Assembly (NCBI GenBank): GCA_039185015.1
Contig: JBCDAU010000016.1
Location: 56,254 to 120,253 of the forward strand
Length of the DNA stretch: 64,000 nt
From: JBCBSZ01 sp039185015
GTDB lineage: Bacteria > Actinomycetota > Acidimicrobiia > Acidimicrobiales > Poriferisodalaceae
Direction: 5' to 3'
The position numbers were made by a program, and so were the translations under genes. This document shows, in pieces, positions 18,959 to 27,290 of the stretch. Numbering within the stretch: position 1 is the stretch's first letter; every line of letters begins with the position of its first letter. The notes below the pieces were generated by a model. It ran no database searches. It had not been told where the DNA came from and saw only the letters and a program-made list of their open reading frames with translations.

Positions 18959-21900
18959 TCAGCCGAGCGCCCGGAGCTCGTCCGCGTTCACGAGGTTGCC
19001 GAAGCGGTGGAGCGTCACCGAGATCGACTGCTCCCGAACGAGGTGGAGGAGCTCGACCCGACCGGCCGGGGTGACGGGCCCCGTGGCGAGATGGATGCCC
19101 ACCTCGCCGGCCGCTCGGTGCTCGTCGGCGGTCGGCGTCGCCCCCACGTATCGGACCCGGACGACGCCGGTCTCGGCGAGGTCGCGGAGCCAACCGACGC
19201 GCCCGTCCTCCGCACTCGTGGGCTCGATCACCTCGACGCCGGCGATGGCGGCGAGCCGCGCGACCCGGTCGCGATCGACGCCCGTCGCGTCGGGTCCGAA
19301 GACGACCCCGATGGCATCGAGCGGCCGGTAGCGGAACACGTTGGCCTCGCAGAACAGCCCGGTCGGGTCGTGGTCCACGGTGAAGTGCTCGCTCCAGGCC
19401 GCGTCGTAGTCGTCGTCGACCTCGACGGGCGTCCAGCAGCCGAGCTGCGCCACGTAATTCGGACCACCGGCCTTGGCCCCCGGGCCGACCGAGCTCCGCT
19501 TCCACCCACCGAAGGGCTGACGCTGCACCACCGCGCCGGTGATCGCCCGGTTCACGTAGCCGTTGCCCACCTCGATCCGAGCTGCCCAGCGCCGGATCTC
19601 GATCGGATCGAGCGAGTGGATGCCCCCGGTCAGGCCGAAGTCGCTGGTGTTGGCCAGCTCGATCGCCTCATCGAGTGTGTCCACCGACATCAGCCCGAGG
19701 ATCGGCCCGAAGCACTCGGTCCGATGGAACCACGAACCCGGTCGGACGCCCTCACGCACCCCGGGGGTGACGTGACCGTCGAGGGTGCGGAGTGGACGGA
19801 CGAGCCACGACTCCCCCTCGTCGAGCTGTTCGACGGCCCGATCGATGCGCTCGTTGCCACCGTCGACGAGGGGGACGACGTCGGTGCCCGGCTCCCGCGC
19901 CGGGCCGACCGACAGGCTCTCGACGGCGTCGACGAGCTGGCGGCGGAACCGCTCCGACGAGTGGAGGTCGCCGACGAGGATGGCGGTGCTCGCCGCCGAG
20001 CACTTCTGGCCGGCATGTCCGAAGGCGGAGCTGACGAGGTCGTCGACGGCGAGGTCGATGTCGGCGCTCGGCGTGATGATCAGGGCGTTCTTCCCCGAGG
20101 TCTCGGCGAAGAGGCGAACGTCCGGCTTCCAGGAGCGGAAGAGCTCGGCCGTCTCGGACGAGCCGGTGAGGATCACGCCGTCGACCGACTCGACGATCGC
20201 CCGACCGGCGTCGTCGTCGCCGGTCCGCACGAAGCGCAACACCTCCGCTGGCACCCCGGCCGCCCAGCACGCCTCAGCCACGAGCTCGGCGCACCGGGGG
20301 GTCTGCGGCGCCGGCTTCAGCACCACTGCGTTGCCCGCGGCGAGCGCGGCGAGGACCCCGCCGGCCGGGATCGCCGTGGGGAAGTTCCACGGCGGGATCA
20401 CGCCGACCACCCCGAGCGGCTCGAAGGTCGCTCCATGGACGTGATCGAGGCCGGGCACCCGGTCGGCGTAGTACCGGGCGAAGTCGATCGCCTCCGAGAC
20501 CTCGACATCGCCCTGGGCGATCACCTTGGCGGCCTCGTCCATCATCGTGGCGAGCAGCTCGCTGCGCCGTCGACCGAGCTCGACCGCGACCCGGTGGAGG
20601 ACGTCGCGCCGATCCACCGCCGGCTTCGCTGCCCACATCGGCTGCGCATCGGCGGCGATGGCGACCTCTCGCTCGACGTCGGCGACCTCGGTCGTCATCG
20701 GGGCGCGGCACGGCTGGGAGTGACGGCGCAGGGTCTCCTCGATCCACGGCCGGTTGGTGGGCAGACTCGGGTCGGTGTCCGGCTCGTTCCGGAAGGGCGC
20801 TGCCGGATCGATCGCCGGGACGGGCTCGCGTCGGTCCTGGACGCGGCGGGGGCCGTGGTCGATCTCGCGGCGACGAGCGACCCCCTGCCGGAAGATGTCG
20901 GCCTGCTCGTCGAACGCGACCGACCCCGGCGCGAGGTCGAAGACGTGGCGGAGGTAGTTCTCGAGCGATGCGTTCTCCTCCAGCCGTCGGAACAGGTAGC
21001 CGATGGCGACGTCGAAGTCGTCGTCGGCGACGGCAGGGGTGTACAGCAGCGTTGGGACGTGGCCGGCGGCGACCGCTTCGGAGTTGACCGCCGCGGCCTG
21101 GCCCGGAGCCATCCCCTGCAGCATCTCGAACTGGACGCGGTCGATGACGCCCCGGCGCTCGGCGAGGAGCTTCGCCCAGGCGACGTCGAAGAGGTTGTGG
21201 CTGGCCACACCGATCCTGACGCCCTCGAGCCGTTCGGGGTGCAGCACCCAGTCGAGGCAGGACCGATAGGCGGCGTCGGTGTCGAGCTTCGATCCGTAGG
21301 GCGCCTGCTCCCACCCGTGCAGCGCCGACTCGACCCGCTCCATCGCGAGGTTGGCCCCCTTCACCAGCCTGATCTTGACGGTCCCGCCACCTCGGCGGTG
21401 CCGCTCGCCCGCCCAGCCGACGAGCTGGTGGAGGATCTCGTACGACTGGGGCAGGTAGGCCTGAACGACGATGCCGGCATCGAGCCCGACCCGGTCCGGA
21501 CTCCCGAGCACCCTGCGAAACGCCTCGACGGTCAGGTGGAGATCGTGGAACTCCTCCATGTCGAAGTTGACGAACGTGGGGGTCGGCGACGCTGCCGCTC
21601 CGTCAACGAGCTCGCTCAGCCGGTCGGTGAGCCGATCGAGGCTGTCCTCGTGGGCCCAGTGGTTGATCTGCGAGGCAACCGCCGTGATCTTCACCGACAC
21701 GTGGTCGATCTCGGGGAGCGCCAACAGCTCGGTCAGCCGCTGGAGGCGCCGGTCTGCCTCGCGCTCGCCGAGCACCGCCTCCCCGAGGAGGTTCACGTTG
21801 GCCTGGTAGCCACCGGTCCGCTGACGCTCGAGGTGCCGGGCGAGGGCGGAGCGGTCGGCCGGAGCGACGAGGTGGCCGACGATCGCGCGCATCCGCCGGG

Positions 21901-22255
21901 CGGCGAGGGCCATGACGATCCGTGGTGCCAGCGGGGCGACCCTCGCACCGATCCGCAGCAGCAGCCGGTCGATCGGCGACAGGAAGGCCGGTGCGGCTCG
22001 CCCTGACACCAGCGAGTGGAGCTGCCTGGCTGCGACCCGGGCGTCGTCCGGCCTTGCGACCTGGTCGACGAAGCGCATCACGAAGTCGACGCCGTCGTCG
22101 TCGCGCACCAGCTCGCCGAGTCGTTCCATCGACTCGCGGTCGTCAGCGGTCTCCAGCTCTGCGGCCCGAGCCAGCCAGGTCTCGACCAGCTCGATCGCGG
22201 GCTCGACCAGCGCATCGCCGTCGGCGCGGCGTGCGATCTCGTCGAGACCCTCCAT
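18959..22255 (-). CDS. putA: Bifunctional proline dehydrogenase / L-glutamate gamma-semialdehyde dehydrogenase
   Basis: A 1098-residue fusion that oxidises proline to glutamate. The FAD-dependent proline dehydrogenase barrel covers roughly 60-460 (VSVKITAVASQINHW, NFDMEEFHDLHLT, VKIRLVKGAN, FEMLQGMAPGQ). The NAD-dependent aldehyde dehydrogenase covers about 530-1000 (VIPPWNFPTAIPAGG, Glu718 in ETSGKNAL, catalytic Cys752 in GHAGQKCSAAS, ECFGPILG). About 90 further C-terminal residues (RYVGATPTADEH region) have an aldehyde-dehydrogenase-like tail. There is no N-terminal ribbon-helix-helix domain, so it is not a self-regulating PutA of the E. coli type. A PAS-AraC regulator gene lies 66 bp upstream on the same strand and is a candidate regulator. 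Confidence 0.93.
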   Translation of the reverse strand: MEGLDEIARRADGDALVEPAIELVETWLARAAELETADDRESMERLGELVRDDDGVDFVMRFVDQVARPDDARVAARQLHSLVSGRAAPAFLSPIDRLLLRIGARVAPLAPRIVMALAARRMRAIVGHLVAPADRSALARHLERQRTGGYQANVNLLGEAVLGEREADRRLQRLTELLALPEIDHVSVKITAVASQINHWAHEDSLDRLTDRLSELVDGAAASPTPTFVNFDMEEFHDLHLTVEAFRRVLGSPDRVGLDAGIVVQAYLPQSYEILHQLVGWAGERHRRGGGTVKIRLVKGANLAMERVESALHGWEQAPYGSKLDTDAAYRSCLDWVLHPERLEGVRIGVASHNLFDVAWAKLLAERRGVIDRVQFEMLQGMAPGQAAAVNSEAVAAGHVPTLLYTPAVADDDFDVAIGYLFRRLEENASLENYLRHVFDLAPGSVAFDEQADIFRQGVARRREIDHGPRRVQDRREPVPAIDPAAPFRNEPDTDPSLPTNRPWIEETLRRHSQPCRAPMTTEVADVEREVAIAADAQPMWAAKPAVDRRDVLHRVAVELGRRRSELLATMMDEAAKVIAQGDVEVSEAIDFARYYADRVPGLDHVHGATFEPLGVVGVIPPWNFPTAIPAGGVLAALAAGNAVVLKPAPQTPRCAELVAEACWAAGVPAEVLRFVRTGDDDAGRAIVESVDGVILTGSSETAELFRSWKPDVRLFAETSGKNALIITPSADIDLAVDDLVSSAFGHAGQKCSAASTAILVGDLHSSERFRRQLVDAVESLSVGPAREPGTDVVPLVDGGNERIDRAVEQLDEGESWLVRPLRTLDGHVTPGVREGVRPGSWFHRTECFGPILGLMSVDTLDEAIELANTSDFGLTGGIHSLDPIEIRRWAARIEVGNGYVNRAITGAVVQRQPFGGWKRSSVGPGAKAGGPNYVAQLGCWTPVEVDDDYDAAWSEHFTVDHDPTGLFCEANVFRYRPLDAIGVVFGPDATGVDRDRVARLAAIAGVEVIEPTSAEDGRVGWLRDLAETGVVRVRYVGATPTADEHRAAGEVGIHLATGPVTPAGRVELLHLVREQSISVTLHRFGNLVNADELRALG

Positions 22256-22321
22256 CGCACCATCGTGGGGGCCAGGGCGCGATCCGTCTTGTACGAAGTG
22301 GGCGCCCAGGAGCGCTCGTTC

Positions 22322-23080
22322 CTACCCGAACCCGCCCGTGCCGGAGCTTCGGAACTGCGCCGGGGTGCGCCCGGTCGCTCGGGCGAAACGGCGGCTGAGG
22401 TCGGGCTGGTCGTAGAAGCCGGCTTCGTGGGCGACGTCGCTCAGCGGCGCGTCCGTCGTCGAGAGCAGCTCCATCGCCCGCTCGACCTTGACGCGCAGCA
22501 CGTACTGCTTGGGGCTGAGGCCGAACACCCGACGGACCCGACGGTCGAGCTGGTCGGTGGAGCACCCGACGACGTCGGCGAGGTCGGTGACCCGCAGCGG
22601 CTCGCGGAGGTGCTCGCGGACGTGGGCGACCAACGGCTGGAGGCTCTCGACGGCGACGCCCTCGTCGGTCGGTGCCTGCAGGTCGCGGCTGACGCTGACC
22701 AACCCGATCGGGGTGGTCGACCGGGCCACCGGCAGCTTGGTCGTCAGGTACCAGCCGAGCCCGCCGTCGGGTCGCCGGATCAGCTCCAGCTCGTCGCGCA
22801 GAGCTGCGCCCTCGGCCAACACCCGCCGGTCCTGGTCCTCGTAGTGCGTCGCGCGCTCCGGGGCGAAGAGGTCGCCGGCCCGTCGCCCGATCACCTCGCG
22901 CTTCGACGTCCTCCCCGTCCGGCGCACGAAGGCCGTGTTGACCTCGACGTAGACACCCTCGGCGTCCTTGGCGCAGAACATGACGTTGACCAACGTCTCG
23001 AAGAGGGCGACCAGCTCGGGCTGGCAGGGGAACGACTCGACGTCGCCGAGATCGAAGGACGGGCCGTTGCCCTGACTCAC
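22322..23080 (-). CDS. PAS-domain AraC-family regulator
   Basis: A 252-residue regulator. A GTG start is chosen because the 27 residues before it are Arg-rich and would overlap the divergent promoter. An N-terminal PAS domain (about 20-135: ALFETLVNVMFCAKDAEGVY, GRRAGDLFAPE, RPDGGLGWYLTTKLPV, GLVSVSRDLQ) precedes a C-terminal AraC/XylS double helix-turn-helix (LRVTDLADVVGCSTDQLDRR; DVAHEAGFYDQPDLSRRFAR). It lies just upstream of putA in the same direction and may activate it, or may control the divergent enolase-superfamily gene 44 bp away. The PAS ligand is unknown. Confidence 0.82.
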   Translation of the reverse strand: MSQGNGPSFDLGDVESFPCQPELVALFETLVNVMFCAKDAEGVYVEVNTAFVRRTGRTSKREVIGRRAGDLFAPERATHYEDQDRRVLAEGAALRDELELIRRPDGGLGWYLTTKLPVARSTTPIGLVSVSRDLQAPTDEGVAVESLQPLVAHVREHLREPLRVTDLADVVGCSTDQLDRRVRRVFGLSPKQYVLRVKVERAMELLSTTDAPLSDVAHEAGFYDQPDLSRRFARATGRTPAQFRSSGTGGFG

Positions 23081-23110
23081 CCTGCGGAGGTTACGGCGCA
23101 CCCGACGTCG

Positions 23111-23116
23111 TAGCGT
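23111..23116 (+). promoter_or_regulatory. Probable -10 box of a leaderless start
   Basis: TAGCGT lies 8 bp before the ATG of the enolase-superfamily gene, with no ribosome-binding site between. A -35 is not convincing. Confidence 0.35.
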
Positions 23117-23124
23117 GCGGCCCC

Positions 23125-24342
23125 ATGCAGCTGGAGCGCATCGAGACCTTCGCCGTCGCACCGCCGACCGGGATCGGCGGGAGCTTCTGGCTGCTGGTCC
23201 GGGTGACCACCGACGACGGGTTGGAGGGCATCGGCGAGTGCTACGGCGTGCCGTTCGCGCCGCCGGTCGCGCGCGCCATGGTCGAGGACCTCTTCGACCG
23301 CTACCTCGCCGGTGAGGAGCCTCAGCGCGTCGAGACCATGTTCCGCCGCGTCTACTCCGCCGGCTTCACACAGCGGCCCGACCCGACGGTGATGAGCGCC
23401 TTCTCCGGGATCGAGATGGCGGCCTGGGACATCGTCGGCAAGGCGAGGGGCGTGCCCGTGGTCGAGCTGCTCGGTGGTCGGTTCCACGACCGGCTCCGGA
23501 CCTACACCTACCTCTATCCCCGGTCAGTGCACGACCCCGATGCCGTCGACGACGGCGACCCCTACCACGAGCCCGAGGCCGCGGCCGCCCGGGCGGCCGA
23601 GTACGTCGCCGAGGGCTGGACGGCGGTGAAGCAGGATCCCACCGGGCCGTACAGCTTCCAGGGCGGCCGGGAGCTGTCCCTGGTCGAGCTCGACCGGTCG
23701 GTCCGCAACGCTCGGGCGATCCGGGAGGCGGTCGGCACCTCCGCCGACCTGCTCTTCGGCACCCACGGACAGATGACGACCAGCTCGGCCATCCGCTTGG
23801 CCAGGCAGCTCGAGGAGCTCGACCCGCTCTGGTTCGAGGAGCCGGTGCCCCCTGATCAGGTCGACAGCCTGGCCAGGGTGGCGGCGTCGACCACGATCCC
23901 GGTCGCCTGCGGCGAGCGGCTGACGACCCGCCGTGAGTTCCATGAGGCCCTCGTGGCCGGCGCCAGGATCCTCCAGCCCCAGATCGGCCGGTCCGGCGGG
24001 ATCTGGGAGACGAAGAAGATCGCCACGATCGCCGAGCTGTTCAACGTCCAGATCGCACCGCACATCTACTGCGGCCCCGTCGCCCACGCCGCAGCCGCCC
24101 ACGTCGGTGCCTCGTCGCCCAACTTCCTCATCCTCGAGACGATCCGGACGTCGTTCCACGACGCCGTCCTCCGCCGCGCGCTCGACTGGGACGCCGGCTA
24201 CCTCCGGCTCAGCGACGCTCCGGGACTCGGCATCGAGCTCGACGACGAGGTGCTCGCTGCGCACCCGGCCTCGGCGGACTCCCCGCTCCACCTCGACATG
24301 CACCAGCAACCGCTCGACTCTGCCAACACCGAGGTCGGCTGA
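23125..24342 (+). CDS. Enolase superfamily enzyme (mandelate racemase/muconate lactonizing group)
   Basis: A 405-residue protein with an N-terminal capping domain (RIETFAVAPP, then VTTDDGLEGIGECYGVPF) and a C-terminal barrel. Barrel-end residues visible are the FGTHGQMT strand, Glu238/Glu239 in WFEEPVPP, Glu264 in CGERLTTR and His313 in IAPHIYCGP. The THGQ and GERLTTR signatures resemble the acid-sugar dehydratases of the superfamily more than muconate cycloisomerase. A sugar-acid dehydratase is likely, but the substrate is not predictable by eye. It is divergent from the PAS-AraC regulator and ends at a strong hairpin. Confidence 0.82.
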   Translation: MQLERIETFAVAPPTGIGGSFWLLVRVTTDDGLEGIGECYGVPFAPPVARAMVEDLFDRYLAGEEPQRVETMFRRVYSAGFTQRPDPTVMSAFSGIEMAAWDIVGKARGVPVVELLGGRFHDRLRTYTYLYPRSVHDPDAVDDGDPYHEPEAAAARAAEYVAEGWTAVKQDPTGPYSFQGGRELSLVELDRSVRNARAIREAVGTSADLLFGTHGQMTTSSAIRLARQLEELDPLWFEEPVPPDQVDSLARVAASTTIPVACGERLTTRREFHEALVAGARILQPQIGRSGGIWETKKIATIAELFNVQIAPHIYCGPVAHAAAAHVGASSPNFLILETIRTSFHDAVLRRALDWDAGYLRLSDAPGLGIELDDEVLAAHPASADSPLHLDMHQQPLDSANTEVG

Positions 24343-24357
24343 CGGCACGCGCATCGG

Positions 24358-24381
24358 GGCCCGGGTCCAGCGACCCGGGCC
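24358..24381. terminator. Bidirectional hairpin terminator
   Basis: Perfect 10-bp arms GGCCCGGGTC and GACCCGGGCC with a CAGC loop, between the convergent enolase-superfamily and ABC transporter genes. Confidence 0.8.
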
Positions 24382-24409
24382 TCGACTGCACATCCATGGT
24401 CATGCCTCG

Positions 24410-26047
24410 TCAGCGAGCAGCGGTCCTCCTGCTGAGCGTCCGAACCGTCGCTGCGATCGCCACGGCGGTGAGGACGCCGAGCACGATCCAGCCCGTCGTC
24501 GGACTGCCCGAGAAGGTGGTGACGAAGCCGGCCGTCGCTGCCTCGCCGGCGGTCGCCTCGTCGAGGTCGAGGATCCGTCCCAGCGGCTCGAAGCCCCAGC
24601 GCACCGCCAACGGCATGCTCATCGCCTCAGCGAAGCGACCCATCTCGCTGATGGGCACGACCGCACCGGCGAACAGCACCTGGGGGAAGCACAGCATCGG
24701 GAGGGCCAGCGTGGCCTGTGAGGAGCTCTGCACCGACGCCGAGGCATGGAGCCCGATCGCCACCGCGGCGATCGACAGCAGCTGCAGCGAGACGAACAGT
24801 CCGGTCCGATCGGCCCAGGCGAGGTCGGGTAGACGACCGGCCAGTTCCATCGCGCCGAGCTGCGCAGCGTTCACGACGGCCAGCAGCGGAACGAGCACGA
24901 CGAGCTTCGACGCCACGTACGCATCGAGGCGCACCCCGGCCCGTCGTTCGCGGCGCACGATCTCGAACTCGCCAACGATCTGCAGCAGCCCGTAGGTGAG
25001 CCCGAAGAAGAAGCTGTTGAACGCCATCCAGAACAGGATCTGGACGGCGACCGCCGAGCTCCCGCCCCCGCCGAAGCCATCGGTGGGGAAGAGGGTCGCC
25101 ATCGTCGAGATGATGAAGACCGGCGACCCGAGCAGGATCGCCAGCGTCAGGCGATTGCCACGGATCAGGTCGACGTTGCGGGCGACCAGCCCGCGGAGCT
25201 GACGCGCGGCCGACGGCACACGCTGTGACTCGTCGACGGCCTCGGAGTCCGACGCCACCGCCGGATCGTCCTCGGGGCAGGTGACGGTGCTGCGTCCGTC
25301 GGCGAAGGACGGGTCGTCCAGCAGCCGGTACACCTCGGCGAGATCGGCGACACCGAACCAGCTCCTCGCCTCGGCCGGTGACCCGACGAAAGCGACGCGG
25401 CCGCCACGGGCGACGAACACGATCTGATCGCAGCGAGCGAGATCGGTCGGTGAGTGCGTCGAGACGACGATCGTCGCTCCGGTGGCAGCGAGGTCACGGA
25501 ACGACTCCATGAGCTCGGCGGAGTGGACCGGATCGAGGCCCGAGGTCGGCTCGTCGAGGAAGAAGAGCCGGGGATCCAACAGCATCTCGGCGGCGAGGCT
25601 CGCCCGCTTCCGCTGACCGCCCGAGAGATCGGCGACGACGACGTCGGCCTGATCGGTCAGGTCGAGTCGGGCGAGCACCCGGTCGACGATCTCGATCCGC
25701 TCGGCGGCGTCGCCCACGAGACGGAGCGAGGCGGCGTGTTCGAGGGTGCGACGCAGTGGTAGCTCCCGGTGGATGATGTCGTCCTGCGGGACGAAGGCGG
25801 ACGGCACCGTCCGGTCGACCGAGCCGGCGGTCGGGGTGCGGACGCCCGCCATCGTCTCGAGCAGGGTGGTCTTGCCGGCTCCACTGCCGCCGGCGATGCC
25901 GACGACCTGCCCGGAACCGATCGCGAGCGACGTCGGTTGGAGCGTGGTGACGTCGTCCTCCTGTCGTTCGGCGTCCGAGAGACGGACCGCAACCGGTCGG
26001 GAGGTGCGCCGGTCCGGAGCGGGGGTGGTCGTGTCGGTGATGGTCAT
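24410..26047 (-). CDS. ABCG-like half transporter (ATPase fused to ABC-2 permease)
   Basis: A 545-residue fusion with an N-terminal ATPase and C-terminal membrane domain, the order of ABCG/White half transporters. Walker A is GGSGAGKTT (53-61), the signature LSGGQRKR (about 140-147) and Walker B LFFLDEPTSGLDP. The membrane domain (about 290-545) has six hydrophobic segments with the ABC-2 pattern (LDAYVASKLVVLVPLLAVV; LCFPQVLFAGAVVPISEM). A GGAGAGGA ribosome-binding site precedes the ATG. It follows the methyltransferase gene by 33 bp and is probably cotranscribed with it. It may export the methylated product; this is inference. Confidence 0.87.
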   Translation of the reverse strand: MTITDTTTPAPDRRTSRPVAVRLSDAERQEDDVTTLQPTSLAIGSGQVVGIAGGSGAGKTTLLETMAGVRTPTAGSVDRTVPSAFVPQDDIIHRELPLRRTLEHAASLRLVGDAAERIEIVDRVLARLDLTDQADVVVADLSGGQRKRASLAAEMLLDPRLFFLDEPTSGLDPVHSAELMESFRDLAATGATIVVSTHSPTDLARCDQIVFVARGGRVAFVGSPAEARSWFGVADLAEVYRLLDDPSFADGRSTVTCPEDDPAVASDSEAVDESQRVPSAARQLRGLVARNVDLIRGNRLTLAILLGSPVFIISTMATLFPTDGFGGGGSSAVAVQILFWMAFNSFFFGLTYGLLQIVGEFEIVRRERRAGVRLDAYVASKLVVLVPLLAVVNAAQLGAMELAGRLPDLAWADRTGLFVSLQLLSIAAVAIGLHASASVQSSSQATLALPMLCFPQVLFAGAVVPISEMGRFAEAMSMPLAVRWGFEPLGRILDLDEATAGEAATAGFVTTFSGSPTTGWIVLGVLTAVAIAATVRTLSRRTAAR

Positions 26048-26080
26048 GGCGTGCGATCCTCTCCTTCGTCCCCGGGCGCC

Positions 26081-27178
26081 TCAGCGCTGGGCCTCGATGA
26101 CGAGGAACATGGGCGTGCGGTCCATCTCGACGGCGGACGAGAAGCCGTTCTCGGCGAAGATCTCCGTCCACCGGGCGAACCCGACCTGGTTCCCGAGAGC
26201 GCGAGGCCCCTCCTGCGACAGCGCCATCGGCGTGCAGAGCGCCGTCGAGGCGGCGAAGTGCATGCGGGCCATCGGGTCGCCGAGCTGGGTCGCGCGGGTG
26301 TCGGCCGCGTTGATCTCGACGGCGACGATCGATCCGCCATCGACGAGGTTGGCGCCGGCCCGACGGATCGCCGCATCGGGGTCGCCCATGTCGTGGAGCG
26401 CCTCGATGAACAGCACGGCGTCGAAGGGGGCCTCGGGCTGGTAGGTAGCCGCCTCGGCGACCTCGAAGCTCACGCGCTCGGCGACCCCGTGCTCGTCCGC
26501 ACGACGGCGAGCGGTGTCGACGGACGGACCGTGCGAGTCGATCCCGACGAAGGTCGCCTGAGGGTAGGCCTCAGCCATGGCGATGACGGCGGCGCCGGTC
26601 CCGCACCCGACGTCGAGCACACGACCGCCGGCGGCGAGCCGGTCGACGAGCCCGTCGACCCGGGGAATCCACGCCTCGACCAACGGCTGCCGGTAGTAGT
26701 TGCCGAAGAAGTGCTCCATGCCGTGGAACATGCACTGGTGGTGCTCGCCCCAGCTGAGCGCACCGTCGCTCCGGAACGCCTCGACGAGCCGCTGGCCGTC
26801 GAGGAACATGGACCGGAGGATCCGGACGGCACCCACCATGAAGGCCGGCGAGTCGTCGACGGCCAGCACCAGCGACTCCTCGGTTCCGAGCTCGAAGGTC
26901 TCGGTGTCGGCGCCGTAGGTCAGGTAGCCGGCGGCGGCCTGACTGAGCAGCCACTCGCTGATCAGGCGTCGGCTGCAGCCGACGGCGTCGGCCAACGTCT
27001 CGGCGGTGACCGGTCCGGCGCCGGCCATCGCCCGGTAGAGGCCGAGCTCGTCGCCCAGCACCATCATGGCGATGCCGGCGGCCGTGGCGGTGTCCCCGCC
27101 GACCTGCTGGGCGAAGCCCTGCAGCCGCTCGACGTCCAGCTCGGGGACCGGGTTCGTCGTGGTCGTGGTGGTCGTCAT
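26081..27178 (-). CDS. SAM-dependent methyltransferase with N-terminal winged helix
   Basis: A 365-residue protein whose ATG follows an AGGAGGA ribosome-binding site. A Thr-rich leader is followed by a winged-helix dimerisation domain (about 28-100: VTAETLADAVGCSRRLISEW). The Rossmann methyltransferase domain has motif I VLDVGCGTGA (187-196), motif II FVGIDSHG and the IEALHDMGDPDAAIR block. The architecture resembles Rv2258c-type and O-methyltransferase-like enzymes. The substrate is unknown. It leads a two-gene operon with the ABCG-like exporter, an arrangement seen in small-molecule modification and efflux loci. Confidence 0.85.
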   Translation of the reverse strand: MTTTTTTTNPVPELDVERLQGFAQQVGGDTATAAGIAMMVLGDELGLYRAMAGAGPVTAETLADAVGCSRRLISEWLLSQAAAGYLTYGADTETFELGTEESLVLAVDDSPAFMVGAVRILRSMFLDGQRLVEAFRSDGALSWGEHHQCMFHGMEHFFGNYYRQPLVEAWIPRVDGLVDRLAAGGRVLDVGCGTGAAVIAMAEAYPQATFVGIDSHGPSVDTARRRADEHGVAERVSFEVAEAATYQPEAPFDAVLFIEALHDMGDPDAAIRRAGANLVDGGSIVAVEINAADTRATQLGDPMARMHFAASTALCTPMALSQEGPRALGNQVGFARWTEIFAENGFSSAVEMDRTPMFLVIEAQR

Positions 27179-27290
27179 CGTGGCTCCTCCTCGGAGTTCG
27201 ATCACCCCGTCGGTGATCACGACGACCACGCTGAAGGAACCGCCCTGGAGAAGATTGAGGACGGTGTGGAGGGAGCGTGGAGACGGTGCT

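Noticed and set aside
18938..22006. 1022-residue plus-strand frame opposite putA
   Set aside because: Antisense shadow of putA; repetitive Glu/Asp/Arg composition without any motif.
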